Source: DASZTV01 sp036267875
GTDB lineage: Bacteria > Actinomycetota > Actinomycetes > JAFAQI01
Reading direction: 5' to 3'
Length of the DNA: 64,000 bases
Assembly (NCBI GenBank): GCA_036267875.1
Contig: DATAVE010000124.1
Coordinates: 1-64,000 of the forward strand
The notes under the pieces are model-generated. The model was given only the letters and a program-made list of their open reading frames with translations. It had not been told where the DNA came from and did not search any database. A program made the translations under genes and the position numbers. Positions 33,373 to 42,357 of the stretch are shown here, piece after piece (positions within the stretch are counted from its first letter, which is position 1; every line of letters begins with the position of its first letter).

Positions 33373-36135
33373 GTGGCGAGCGACACTGACGACCAGGAGG
33401 TCGACAACAGCGTCGCCTCCGATGGCCGTCGTCGGCTGGTCATCGTCGAGTCACCGGCCAAGGCGAAGACCATCGCGGGCTATTTGGGCGCGGGGTACGT
33501 CGTCGAGTCCTCGATCGGACACATCCGCGATCTGCCGGGTGCGGCCTCGGAGATGCCCGCCGATCGCAAGCACCTGTGGGCGACGTACGGCATCGACGTC
33601 GACCACGACTTCGAGCCGACGTACGTCGTCAACGCCGACAAGAAGCAACAAGTCGCCAAGCTGAAGGCGGCACTGAAGACGGTCGACGAGCTCTACCTCG
33701 CCACTGATGAGGACCGAGAGGGCGAGGCGATCGCCTGGCACCTGCAGGAGGTCCTCAAGCCGCGAGTCCCGGTGCGCCGGATGGTCTTCCACGAGATCAC
33801 CCGCGACGCCATCCGCGAGGCGGTCGAGAACCCCCGCGAGATCAACCGGTCGCTGGTCGACGCGCAGGAGACCCGCCGGATCGTCGACCGGCTCTACGGC
33901 TATGGCGTCTCACCCGTGCTCTGGAAGAAGGTCATGCCCCGGCTGTCCGCCGGCCGGGTGCAGTCGGTCGCGACTCGCCTGCTCGTCGAGCGCGAGCGGG
34001 CGCGCATCCGGTTCAACTCGGCCGGCTACTGGGACCTCGAGGGCACCTTCGACACTGGGGTTGCTCCCGAGACGCCTGGCGATCCGACGAGGTTCGATGC
34101 AACGCTGATCTCGATCGACGGTCAGCGCGTTGCGACCGGCAACAACTTCGATGAGTCGGGGCAGCTCACCAAGAGCGACGTCGTCCACCTCCACGAGGAG
34201 GCCGCGGTCTCGCTGGCCGCGCGGCTGGCCGACTCGAGCTTCGCCGTTCGGTCGGTGGAGGAGAAGCCGTACCGCCGCCGTCCAGCCGCCCCGTTCATGA
34301 CGAGCACATTGCAGCAGGAGGGCAGCCGCAAGCTGCGCCTCACGGCGCGGCTCGTGATGTCGCTGGCGCAACGGCTGTACGAGAACGGCTACATCACCTA
34401 TATGCGTACCGACTCGACGACCTTGTCGCAGACGGCACTCAATGCAGCCCGCGCTCAGGCGCGTGAGCTCTACGGCGCGGAATACGTGCCTGACCAGCCG
34501 CGTACCTACGACCGCAAGGTGAAGAACGCGCAAGAGGCGCACGAAGCGATCCGCCCCGCAGGTGACACCTTCCGCACGCCGCAGCAGGTGCGTGGTGAGC
34601 TCGGCAACGACGAGCACCGGCTCTACGAGCTGATCTGGCAGCGTACGGTCGCCTCGCAGATGGCCGACGCGGTCGGGCGCTCGGTGACCGTGCGGGTCGG
34701 TGGCGTCGCCGCGCCGGCGCAAGGATCGGCGGCCGGCGAGGACGCGGAGTTTTCGGCAAGCGGCACGATCATCACCTTCCCGGGATTCATGCGGGCCTAC
34801 GTCGAAGAGGTCGACGACGATGCTGCCGACCGCGATGACCGCGAGCGGCGACTGCCGCAGGTCGCCGAGTCGCAGGCGCTGACCGCGATCGCGGTCGAGC
34901 CGAAGTCCCACGCGACGTCACCGCCGGCCCGCTACACCGAGGCCAGCTTGGTCAAGGCACTAGAGGATCTAGGAATCGGCCGACCGTCGACGTACGCCTC
35001 GATCCTCGGGACGATCCAGGACCGCGGCTATGTGTTCAAGCGAGGCACGGCGCTCGTTCCGTCATTCACGGCGTTCGCGGTCATCGGTCTGCTCGAGCAG
35101 CACTTCACCCGGCTGGTCGACTACGGCTTCACCGCCTCGATGGAGGACGACCTCGACGGGATCGCCAGCGGCGAGACCCGATCGGCGGAGTGGCTGACCA
35201 AGTTCTACTTCGGCGAGGCGACGGCCACTACCGGCGAGCTTGACCCGAATGGGCTGAAGCAGCTGGTCACTGATCGGCTCGGCGAGATCGATGCGCGCGA
35301 GGTCAACTCGTTGCCGGTCGGCGTCGCCGAGGACGGCGAAGCCGTGATCGCCCGCGTCGGCCGCTACGGGCCGTACGTGCAAAAGGGCGACCTGCGGGCA
35401 AGCATCCCGGACGACATGCCGCCGGACGAGCTCACGGTCGAGCGCGCGCTCGCGCTCCTGGACAAGACGAGTGACGAGCGGTTGCTCGGCCAGCACCCCG
35501 ACACCAGTGAGCCGATCCTTGCCCGTAGCGGACGGTATGGCCCCTACGTCACGACGCAGCCGCTCGATGGCGGCGAGATCAAGACCGCGTCGCTGTTCAA
35601 GGACATGGACATCGAGTCGGTGACGCTCGAGGACGCGGTCCGCCTGCTCTCGCTGCCGCGCGTCCTTGGTGCGGACCCGGCCTCGGGCGAGGAGATCGAA
35701 GCGCTCAACGGCCGTTACGGGCCGTACGTGAAGAAGGGAACCGACTCCCGCTCGATCGAGTCGGAGGCGGCGCTGTTCACCGTCACGCTCGACGATGCGC
35801 TGGCGCTGTTCGCGCAGCCGAAGCTGCGTGGCCGTCGTGCCGCGGCGCCGCCGCTGCGCGAGCTGGGCAACGACCCGTCGAGTGGCAAGCCGATGGTCGT
35901 GCGTGAGGGTCGCTTCGGTCCGTACGTGACTGACGGCGAGACCAACGCGTCGCTGCGTAAGGGCGACGGGATCGAGTCGCTGACCGCAGAGCGCGGCGCC
36001 GAGCTGCTCGCCGAGCGCCGGGCCAGCGGCCCGGCCAAGAAGACGGCGCGGCGTGCCCCGGCGAAGAAGACGGCAGTCAAGAAGACCACCGCGAAGAAGA
36101 CCGCGGCCAAGAAGAGCGCACCGAAGAAGAGCTAG
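33373..36135 (+). CDS. topA: DNA topoisomerase I
   Basis: This 920-residue type IA enzyme relaxes negative supercoils. The Toprim domain holds VIVESPAKAKTI and TDEDREGE (111-118); the active-site Tyr343 is in YITYMRTDS, close to the mycobacterial position. Instead of zinc fingers, the C-terminal region has repeated topoisomerase C-terminal modules (RYGPYV repeats at several places) and a Lys/Ala tail from about residue 893. GTG start 33373 follows AGAGGACAG. The basic tail is known to help processivity in mycobacterial TopA. Confidence 0.96.
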   Translation: MASDTDDQEVDNSVASDGRRRLVIVESPAKAKTIAGYLGAGYVVESSIGHIRDLPGAASEMPADRKHLWATYGIDVDHDFEPTYVVNADKKQQVAKLKAALKTVDELYLATDEDREGEAIAWHLQEVLKPRVPVRRMVFHEITRDAIREAVENPREINRSLVDAQETRRIVDRLYGYGVSPVLWKKVMPRLSAGRVQSVATRLLVERERARIRFNSAGYWDLEGTFDTGVAPETPGDPTRFDATLISIDGQRVATGNNFDESGQLTKSDVVHLHEEAAVSLAARLADSSFAVRSVEEKPYRRRPAAPFMTSTLQQEGSRKLRLTARLVMSLAQRLYENGYITYMRTDSTTLSQTALNAARAQARELYGAEYVPDQPRTYDRKVKNAQEAHEAIRPAGDTFRTPQQVRGELGNDEHRLYELIWQRTVASQMADAVGRSVTVRVGGVAAPAQGSAAGEDAEFSASGTIITFPGFMRAYVEEVDDDAADRDDRERRLPQVAESQALTAIAVEPKSHATSPPARYTEASLVKALEDLGIGRPSTYASILGTIQDRGYVFKRGTALVPSFTAFAVIGLLEQHFTRLVDYGFTASMEDDLDGIASGETRSAEWLTKFYFGEATATTGELDPNGLKQLVTDRLGEIDAREVNSLPVGVAEDGEAVIARVGRYGPYVQKGDLRASIPDDMPPDELTVERALALLDKTSDERLLGQHPDTSEPILARSGRYGPYVTTQPLDGGEIKTASLFKDMDIESVTLEDAVRLLSLPRVLGADPASGEEIEALNGRYGPYVKKGTDSRSIESEAALFTVTLDDALALFAQPKLRGRRAAAPPLRELGNDPSSGKPMVVREGRFGPYVTDGETNASLRKGDGIESLTAERGAELLAERRASGPAKKTARRAPAKKTAVKKTTAKKTAAKKSAPKKS

Positions 36136-36240
36136 GGGCGCGCCATCCCTCGGCCACGTCGGCTGTTCCGCAACGGGGCGCACATCCACGGCCTCAATGA
36201 GGTCGTCAACGCTCCGCCGCGGGAGAACGAGCTGCGTGCG

Positions 36241-38265
36241 GTGCTCGGCATCAAGTCGTTCCGTCGGTTGTGGATCTCGCTGTCGCTGTCGAGCCTTGGC
36301 GACTGGCTCGGCTTTCTCGCAACGACGTCGCTGGCTTACAACCTGTCGAGCTCGTATTCACGTCAGCTCTATGCCGTCGCGGGTGTGCTGTTCGTGCGGC
36401 TGCTTCCCGCGGTGCTCGTCGGGCCGATCGCTGGTGCGTTCGCCGACCGTGCGAACCGGCGTACGACGATGGTCGTCACGGACCTGATCCGATTCGCCCT
36501 GTTCCTGTCGATCCCGTTCAACCTGACGCTGTGGTGGCTGTTCATCGCGACCTTCCTGATCGAGTGCAACAGCCTGTTCTGGATCCCGGCGAAGGAAGCC
36601 TCGATCCCGAACCTGGTTCCTCGCGAGCGGCTGGAGACCGCCAACCAGCTCAGCCTCGTCACGACTTACGGGTTCGGTGCGGTTGCTGCGGCGCTGTTCG
36701 CGGCGTTGTCATTCATCAATCGCGTGCTCGCGCACAACTTCCACTGGTTCCGGACGAACCCGATCGACCTGGCGCTCTACATCGATGCGCTGACCTTCCT
36801 GGTCTCGGCGATCACGATCGTGAACCTCTCGGAGATCGCCAGCTCGCGAGCGTCGGCGGATACCGACCGGGCGCACGGTGAGCAGGTCGGGCTCTGGCGG
36901 TCGATGACCGAGGGCGCTCGCTTCCTTGCCGAACACGCTTGGCTGAAGGGCCTCATCCTCGGCATCTGTGGGGCGACCGGCGCGGGTGCGGCGGTCATCG
37001 GGTTGTCGCAGGCGTTCGCCGTGGACCTCAAGGGTGGCGACGCGGCGTACGGCACGCTTTTCGGCACGGTCTTTGTCGGACTGGCGGCCGGCATGTTCCT
37101 CGGTCCGAAGCTGGCCGGCAGCCTCTCGCGACGCCGGGTCGTCGGTCTCGGCATCATCGCCAGCGGCATCACGCTGTCGATCGAATCGGTTCTTCCCAAC
37201 CTCGCCCTCGTCATCGTTGCGACGCTGGCGATGGGCTTCTGGGCCGGTCTGGTTTGGGTGGTCGCGCTGACACTGGTCGGTGCCGAGGTCACCGATGAGC
37301 TACGCGGGCGCACCTTCGCCTTCATCTACAACCTGATGCGGCTCGTCCTGCTTGCGACGGTGGCGGCCGCCCCGGCCCTCGCCGGCCGGATCGGTCAGCA
37401 CATGGTCGACATCTCCGACGCTCGGATCCGACTCGACGGCGTGACGATCACACTGTTCGCGGCGGGCATCGTGGCGATCGTGCTCGGCATGGTCTGTTAC
37501 CGGCTGATGGATGACCGGCCGGACATCCCGTTGCGCGCCGACCTGCTCGCTGTCGTCCGCCGCCACAACCCGCAGCTCGGGCGGGGGACTGACACTGGGC
37601 TGTTCATCGCCTTCGAGGGCGGCGAGGGCGCAGGCAAGTCCACACAGGTGCAACTGCTCGCCACCGAGCTCCGCGATGCAGGGTACGAAGTTGTGGTGAC
37701 CTTCGAACCTGGCGCGACGCCGATTGGCGCGAAGCTGCGTCAGGTGCTGCTCGACCGTGAGTCGGCGGAGCTCAGTTCGGTCTCGGAGGTATTGCTGTAT
37801 GCGGCAGATCGCGCGCAGCACGTGACGGATGTCATCAGGCCGGCGCTCGAACGTGGCGCCATCGTCGTGTCTGACCGCTACGTCGACTCCACGCTCGCCT
37901 ACCAAGGCGCAGGGCGCTCGCTACCGGACGGTGAGGTACGCCGGCTGTCGGCCTGGGCGACCGGGGGCCTGCTTGCGGATCTGACCGTCGTACTCGATAT
38001 CGCGCCGGAGATTGGATTGCGGCGTCGGGGTGGACCGGCTGACCGTCTGGAAGACGAGAGCATCGACTTCCACCGCCGCGTGCGCGGCATGTTCCTGGAG
38101 CTGGCCTCGCATGGCCGGGCTCGCTATCTGGTGCTCGACGCCGGTGACGAGCCTGAGCGGATCCACGCCGCAGTTAGCAAGCGGGTCGCGGTGCTGCGCC
38201 CCAAGGTCTCCCCGGTGGGCAAGTCGAAGACATCTCGCAGCCGCGCATCGGCGACGAGCGAATGA
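36241..38265 (+). CDS. tmk: Fusion of MFS transporter and thymidylate kinase
   Basis: The 674-residue product has an MFS-type membrane domain with about 12 segments (residues 1-435) and a thymidylate kinase domain (about 456-660). The kinase has P-loop GGEGAGKST at 460-468, the DRY-like motif VVSDRYVDSTLAYQG, and a lid region near RRRGG. Thymidylate kinase makes dTDP for DNA synthesis. The fusion is known in some actinobacteria; the transported solute is unknown. The GTG at 36241 is the first usable start, though the frame is open back to the topA stop. The stop overlaps holB as ATGA. Confidence 0.9.
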   Translation: MLGIKSFRRLWISLSLSSLGDWLGFLATTSLAYNLSSSYSRQLYAVAGVLFVRLLPAVLVGPIAGAFADRANRRTTMVVTDLIRFALFLSIPFNLTLWWLFIATFLIECNSLFWIPAKEASIPNLVPRERLETANQLSLVTTYGFGAVAAALFAALSFINRVLAHNFHWFRTNPIDLALYIDALTFLVSAITIVNLSEIASSRASADTDRAHGEQVGLWRSMTEGARFLAEHAWLKGLILGICGATGAGAAVIGLSQAFAVDLKGGDAAYGTLFGTVFVGLAAGMFLGPKLAGSLSRRRVVGLGIIASGITLSIESVLPNLALVIVATLAMGFWAGLVWVVALTLVGAEVTDELRGRTFAFIYNLMRLVLLATVAAAPALAGRIGQHMVDISDARIRLDGVTITLFAAGIVAIVLGMVCYRLMDDRPDIPLRADLLAVVRRHNPQLGRGTDTGLFIAFEGGEGAGKSTQVQLLATELRDAGYEVVVTFEPGATPIGAKLRQVLLDRESAELSSVSEVLLYAADRAQHVTDVIRPALERGAIVVSDRYVDSTLAYQGAGRSLPDGEVRRLSAWATGGLLADLTVVLDIAPEIGLRRRGGPADRLEDESIDFHRRVRGMFLELASHGRARYLVLDAGDEPERIHAAVSKRVAVLRPKVSPVGKSKTSRSRASATSE

Positions 38266-39425
38266 GCGTCTTCGACCAACTGGTCGGTCAAGGGCGAGTC
38301 GTCGACCTGTTGCAGTCGGCATCGGCCGCCGCGCAAGCGGTGGTCGCCGGAGAAGCCGGCATCGGGATGACGCATGCCTGGTTGTTCACCGGCCCGCCTG
38401 GTTCGGGCCGGTCGGTCGCGGCGCGCGCGTTCGGCGCCGCGTTGCAGTGCGCCGACGGTGGCTGTGGGATCTGTCATGAGTGCCGTACGGCGATGGCAGG
38501 CAGTCACGCCGACGTCCGGATCGTCACGCCCGCCGGTCTGTCCTACGGAGTTGCCGAGACCCGCGAGCTCGTCACCCGATCCGCGATGGCGCCCAGCCGA
38601 GCAAGGTGGCAGGTCACAATCGTCGAGGACGCCGATCGATTCACCGAGCAAGCCTTGAACGCGCTGCTCAAGGCACTCGAAGAGCCGCCGCCGCGAGGCG
38701 TCTGGCTGCTGTGCGCTCCGTCCGCCGAAGACCTGCTCCCGACGATTCGCTCGCGATGCCGAGTGGTGACGTTGCGGGTCCCGCCGTACGCCGCGGTCGC
38801 CGCGCATCTGCAGGCAGAGGGGATCGACGCCGAGGCTGCCGATCACGCCGCGCGTGCCGCACAGGGTCATATCGGCCGGGCGCGGCGGCTAGCGACTGAT
38901 CGCGACGCGGCCGCCCATCGCCGCGAGGTGCTCACAGTGCCGACGCAGGTCGCGACCGTCGGCGGGTGTTTCGCGTCGGCGGCGACGCTCGTGGAGGCCG
39001 CAAAGGCTGAAGCGGCCGCAGTGAGTGAGCTGCTCGACGGGGATGAGAAGGCAGCACTGCGTGAGTCGTACGGCGACACCGGTGAGCGGGGCATGCCCAA
39101 GCCGAGAGGGGTAGCCGGCGCGATCTCGGATCTCGAGAAGCGGCAGAAGTCTCGCTCGACGAGAACCCAACGCGACGTCCTCGACCGGGCACTGGTGGAC
39201 CTCGCTGCGTTCTACCGTGACGTGCTGGTCGACCAGCTCGGCGCCGCAGTGGACCTGGTCAACGCTGACCTCGCACAGACGGTTCGAGAGCTCGCCAGTG
39301 CATCGACGCCGGAAGCGACGCTGCGCCGTATCGAAGCCGTGCTGGCTGCTCGTGAGGCAATCGAGGCGAACGTCGCGCCACTGCTCGCAGTCGAAGCGAT
39401 GTGCGTCTCACTTCGTACTGGCTGA
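38262..39425 (+). CDS. holB: DNA polymerase III subunit delta'
   Basis: This 387-residue clamp-loader subunit has a P-loop reading GPPGSGRS (44-51) with Arg for the catalytic Lys, a zinc site (Cys63, Cys68, Cys71, Cys74), and LLKALEEPP and SRC motifs typical of delta'. It should therefore not hydrolyse ATP but help open the sliding clamp. ATG 38262 overlaps the tmk stop; tmk-holB order is common in bacteria. Confidence 0.93.
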   Translation: MSVFDQLVGQGRVVDLLQSASAAAQAVVAGEAGIGMTHAWLFTGPPGSGRSVAARAFGAALQCADGGCGICHECRTAMAGSHADVRIVTPAGLSYGVAETRELVTRSAMAPSRARWQVTIVEDADRFTEQALNALLKALEEPPPRGVWLLCAPSAEDLLPTIRSRCRVVTLRVPPYAAVAAHLQAEGIDAEAADHAARAAQGHIGRARRLATDRDAAAHRREVLTVPTQVATVGGCFASAATLVEAAKAEAAAVSELLDGDEKAALRESYGDTGERGMPKPRGVAGAISDLEKRQKSRSTRTQRDVLDRALVDLAAFYRDVLVDQLGAAVDLVNADLAQTVRELASASTPEATLRRIEAVLAAREAIEANVAPLLAVEAMCVSLRTG

Positions 39426-40954
39426 TCGAGGAGACCGTCATCCCTAGACTTGGTTCCGCCGTCGCTGCCGCCGTCGTCACGGTCGCAGGCCTTGCGGGCT
39501 GCTCGTCGTCAGCCAACTCGGGACCGCTGGTCCAGCCCACGACTTCGACGGCCGTCGTCGCGAAGCCGCCGGCTTCGCTTGCGGTCTTCTACGGTCAGCA
39601 TCTCCTCTGGCACGAATGTGCCGACGGACTGCGATGCACGAAGCTGCTGGTCCCGCTCGATTACAGCAAGCCGACCGGCCGGCGGCTGCACATCGCGGTA
39701 ATCGAGGAGAAGTCGAGCAGCAGCCCGCAAGGTTCATTGATCATCAACCCTGGTGGACCTGGCGCGTCGGGGGTGCAGTTCGTCGAAGAAGACGGCGACC
39801 TTTTCAAGCCGCTGATGTCGCACCTCAACCTCGTCTCGTTCGACCCGCGTGGGGTCGGGGCATCCGACCCGATCCGCTGCCTGACCGGCTCGCAGCTCGA
39901 CGCCTTTGTCAACCTCGACCCCAACCCGACGACCGCCCAAGAGCGCGCCGCGACGATCCGGCAAAGCCGCAACTTCGCGAACGCCTGCTACCAGAAGAAC
40001 GGGTCCTACCTCGAGCACATCGGCACGATCGACGAGGCCCGCGACATGGACGTGCTGCGTGCGGCTCTCGGTGACGCGAAGCTGACCTACTACGGCGCGT
40101 CGTACGGCACCTATCTCGGCGCGAAGTACGCGCAGCTCTTCCCGACGCACGTCCGCGCGATGGTGCTCGACGGTGCGCTCGACCCGGCTGAGCCTGAGAC
40201 GGCGGCCAACCTCGTGCAGGCGAAGGGCTTCGAGACCGACCTCGATGACTTCGTGGCCTACTGCGCCAAGTCCGGCAAGTGCCCGTTCGGCTCCACGGCT
40301 TCCACCGCGATGAGCGGCCTGGATGCCTTGATCGCGCAGATCAAGGCGCACCCGCTGCACTCCAACGGCCGGGTCGTCGGCCCAGGAGAGTTCTTCGAGG
40401 GACTGGCCGCGGGCCTGTACTCGACGGGAAGCTGGCCGGGACTCGAGAGCGTCCTCGGTGCCGCAAAGGACGGCAACGGCGCCGGGATATTGCTCTTCGC
40501 GGACTCGCTGACGGAGCGCAACACGAACGGGACCTACAGCAACGTGATCGAGTCGAACCTCGCCATCAACTGCGTCGACAGGCCGTCACCGACCTCGGTC
40601 GCGACCTATGAGAAGTACGCCGCGAAGTTCGCCAAGGTAGCGCCGCACTTCGGTGCGGCGATCGAGTATGGCTCGCTGCCGTGCGCGTTCTGGAAGGTGC
40701 CGCCGGTCGAGTCTCCGCACCCGGTGACAGCGCTGGGCGCACCGCCGATCCTGGTGATCGGAACGACTCGTGACCCCGCCACGCCATTCGTTTGGGCTCA
40801 GGCGCTTGCCCGCCAACTCTCGTCTGGCGTGCTGCTCACCCACGACGGCGACGGTCACACGGCGTACATCGACAAGGACCCTTGCGTCGATTCGGTCGTC
40901 GCGAAGTATGTGATCGACCTGCGGCCGCCGAAGCCGGGCACAGTCTGCAAGTAG
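39401..40954 (+). CDS. Lipoprotein alpha/beta hydrolase, tripeptidyl aminopeptidase type
   Basis: This 517-residue exported protein has a lipobox LAGC (Cys34) and an alpha/beta-hydrolase core. NPGGPGASG forms the oxyanion region; the triad is Ser234 (GASYG), Asp458 (RDPATP) and His486 (GDGHTAY). A C-terminal TAP-like domain follows, as in the Streptomyces tripeptidyl aminopeptidases and mycobacterial CaeA-type esterases. The GTG at 39401 lies 25 bases inside holB and is the only start that keeps the signal peptide. Confidence 0.88.
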   Translation: MRLTSYWLIEETVIPRLGSAVAAAVVTVAGLAGCSSSANSGPLVQPTTSTAVVAKPPASLAVFYGQHLLWHECADGLRCTKLLVPLDYSKPTGRRLHIAVIEEKSSSSPQGSLIINPGGPGASGVQFVEEDGDLFKPLMSHLNLVSFDPRGVGASDPIRCLTGSQLDAFVNLDPNPTTAQERAATIRQSRNFANACYQKNGSYLEHIGTIDEARDMDVLRAALGDAKLTYYGASYGTYLGAKYAQLFPTHVRAMVLDGALDPAEPETAANLVQAKGFETDLDDFVAYCAKSGKCPFGSTASTAMSGLDALIAQIKAHPLHSNGRVVGPGEFFEGLAAGLYSTGSWPGLESVLGAAKDGNGAGILLFADSLTERNTNGTYSNVIESNLAINCVDRPSPTSVATYEKYAAKFAKVAPHFGAAIEYGSLPCAFWKVPPVESPHPVTALGAPPILVIGTTRDPATPFVWAQALARQLSSGVLLTHDGDGHTAYIDKDPCVDSVVAKYVIDLRPPKPGTVCK

Positions 40955-40981
40955 CCGTCGAGGGGGTCGGGATGGATCCTC

Positions 40982-40987
40982 TAGACT
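40982..40987 (+). promoter_or_regulatory. -10 box of tRNA-Thr
   Basis: TAGACT is the same hexamer as before tRNA-Pro. It lies 28 bases before the mature tRNA 5' end, leaving room for a short leader that RNase P would remove. Confidence 0.4.
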
Positions 40988-41015
40988 CCTCCGGGTCGCG
41001 CCGCGTGCGGCGCGC

Positions 41016-41088
41016 GCCGCCTTAGCTCAGTCGGTAGAGCGATTCACTCGTAATGAATAGGTCTGGAGTTCGATTCTCCAAGGCGGCT
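41016..41088 (+). tRNA. tRNA-Thr (anticodon CGT)
   Basis: Cloverleaf: acceptor GCCGCCT/AGGCGGC with discriminator T, D-stem GCTC/GAGC, anticodon stem ATTCA/TGAAT with loop CTCGTAA, T-stem TGGAG/CTCCA. The anticodon CGT reads ACG. CCA is not encoded. Confidence 0.97.
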
Positions 41089-41094
41089 CAATCT

Positions 41095-41140
41095 TCATGT
41101 CACACAGTGCGTCATGTCACACAACGCTTCATGTCACACA
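41095..41140 (+). repeat. Three 12-bp direct repeats at 17-bp spacing
   Basis: TCATGTCACACA occurs exactly at 41095, 41112 and 41129, between tRNA-Thr and the oxidoreductase ATG at 41149. The five-base spacers differ. A 17-base period is about 1.6 helical turns. Regular copies just before a start codon suggest an operator or a spread of microsatellite type. Confidence 0.9.
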
Positions 41141-41148
41141 ATGGCGCC

Positions 41149-41598
41149 ATGACGCAGCCCCACTACAAAGAGCCAGGGTGGTTCACCCGGCACGTGTTCA
41201 ACGCGACCGTCGAGCTGATGACCCGGCTCGGGCTGTCGGTGTGGGGCTCCCGAGTGCTCGAGGTCCGCGGCCGCACCTCCGGGGAGCCGCGGCGTACGCC
41301 GGTGAACCTGCTGACCGTCGATGGCGTCGAGTACCTCGTTGCGCCGCGCGGCGAGACGCAATGGGTGCGCAACCTTCGTGTTGCGGGCGAAGGCGTCCTG
41401 TTGCTCGGCCGGCGACGCCACTCGTTCACATCGGCCGAGATAGCTGAAGCCGATCGCGGGCCCATCCTGCGCGCTTACCTGAAGCGGTGGAAGGCAGAGG
41501 TCGGGGTGTTTTTCGACGGCGTCAGTGACAAGTCGACCGACGCCGAGCTCGACGCGATCGCGCCGAAGCACCCGGTCTTTCGGATCACGACCACCTAG
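41149..41598 (+). CDS. F420-type nitroreductase family oxidoreductase (DUF385)
   Basis: This 149-residue protein has the DDN-like fold pattern: RGRTSGEPRRTPVNLL, then VDGVEYLVAPRGETQWVRNLR and a C-terminal HPVFRI. Such proteins use deazaflavin F420 or related cofactors to reduce varied substrates, in the cytoplasm or at the membrane. ATG 41149 is the first start after the repeats; the longer frame from 41053 would begin in the tRNA. The next gene starts on the base after its stop. Confidence 0.88.
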   Translation: MTQPHYKEPGWFTRHVFNATVELMTRLGLSVWGSRVLEVRGRTSGEPRRTPVNLLTVDGVEYLVAPRGETQWVRNLRVAGEGVLLLGRRRHSFTSAEIAEADRGPILRAYLKRWKAEVGVFFDGVSDKSTDAELDAIAPKHPVFRITTT

Positions 41599-42336
41599 GT
41601 GGCCGCGTCGCGTCGGCGTCTCGCGATGGCTGGCGTGTTGGCGGCGGCGCTCACCGCGACGGGCTGTTCCTCCGCCACCGCTCCGACCACCACGCCGACC
41701 GTCTCCGCGTCCGAGACCAGTCCTCGTTCGCTTACTCAGGTCGAGGCTCAACGGCTTGCCCGGCTGCCCTACGAGGTCTACCGCCATATCGGCCTGCATT
41801 TCGACAGCACGCTGACGACGGCGAAAGGAAGCGTTCGGTTTGACGGTGATGTGAACTACCGGAGCGGGATCGGATACGCGACCGCAATCGGTGACGGAGC
41901 GGCGTTCACCTTGCAGTGGAACTCTTCGATCTTTGCTGCGTGGACCGCTTCTGCCACCCAGGTCGAGCCACCGCCCGATTTGCCTACGGGCAAGCCCGCC
42001 GGGCGCCCGCTCGCGCCGGCCAAGTCGCTGAGCGACGCGCTGCTCTCGCTGTTGTTGCAGCTAGGCAGGGATCGCCCCGGCAACGCACGGGAGATTCGTC
42101 AGCAGGGCGGACGCTTTCTGCGCGACGCCGTCGTCGACGGCCAGCCGGTCGAGGTGTTGCAAGGGCCGCGCACCTCAGGGTCGGCAAAGGCGACTACGGA
42201 CGTCGACTATTGGCTGGGCGACTCAGGTCGGCTGGTGCGGGTCGAGGCGTCGATCGACGGGAACCCGCCGACTGAGATCGACTTGAGCGCTGCAAAGTAC
42301 CGGCCGTTCTTGGTTACCCCCGTGCTTCGTCGCTGA
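41599..42336 (+). CDS. Lipoprotein of unknown function
   Basis: The 245-residue product has a lipoprotein signal peptide (basic start, hydrophobic run, lipobox ATGC, then SSATAP). The mature part alternates beta-strand-like stretches (GSVRFDGDVNYRSGIGYAT), reminiscent of the LprG/LolA-like clamshell fold, though I can't confirm that. GTG follows the oxidoreductase stop directly, so they are cotranscribed. Confidence 0.7.
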   Translation: MAASRRRLAMAGVLAAALTATGCSSATAPTTTPTVSASETSPRSLTQVEAQRLARLPYEVYRHIGLHFDSTLTTAKGSVRFDGDVNYRSGIGYATAIGDGAAFTLQWNSSIFAAWTASATQVEPPPDLPTGKPAGRPLAPAKSLSDALLSLLLQLGRDRPGNAREIRQQGGRFLRDAVVDGQPVEVLQGPRTSGSAKATTDVDYWLGDSGRLVRVEASIDGNPPTEIDLSAAKYRPFLVTPVLRR

Positions 42337-42344
42337 CCTCTCAT

Positions 42345-42350
42345 TAGGCT
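42345..42350 (+). promoter_or_regulatory. Probable leaderless -10 box (glpD)
   Basis: TAGGCT stands seven bases before the GTG start of glpD. Confidence 0.5.
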
Positions 42351-42357
42351 TGTTCCA

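Noticed and set aside
38374..38899. Plus-strand ORFs in other frames of holB
   Set aside because: holB has clear clamp-loader motifs; the others are Arg/Pro-rich shadows.
41095..41140. CRISPR array
   Set aside because: Repeats are 12 bases with 5-base spacers, far too short, and no cas genes are present.
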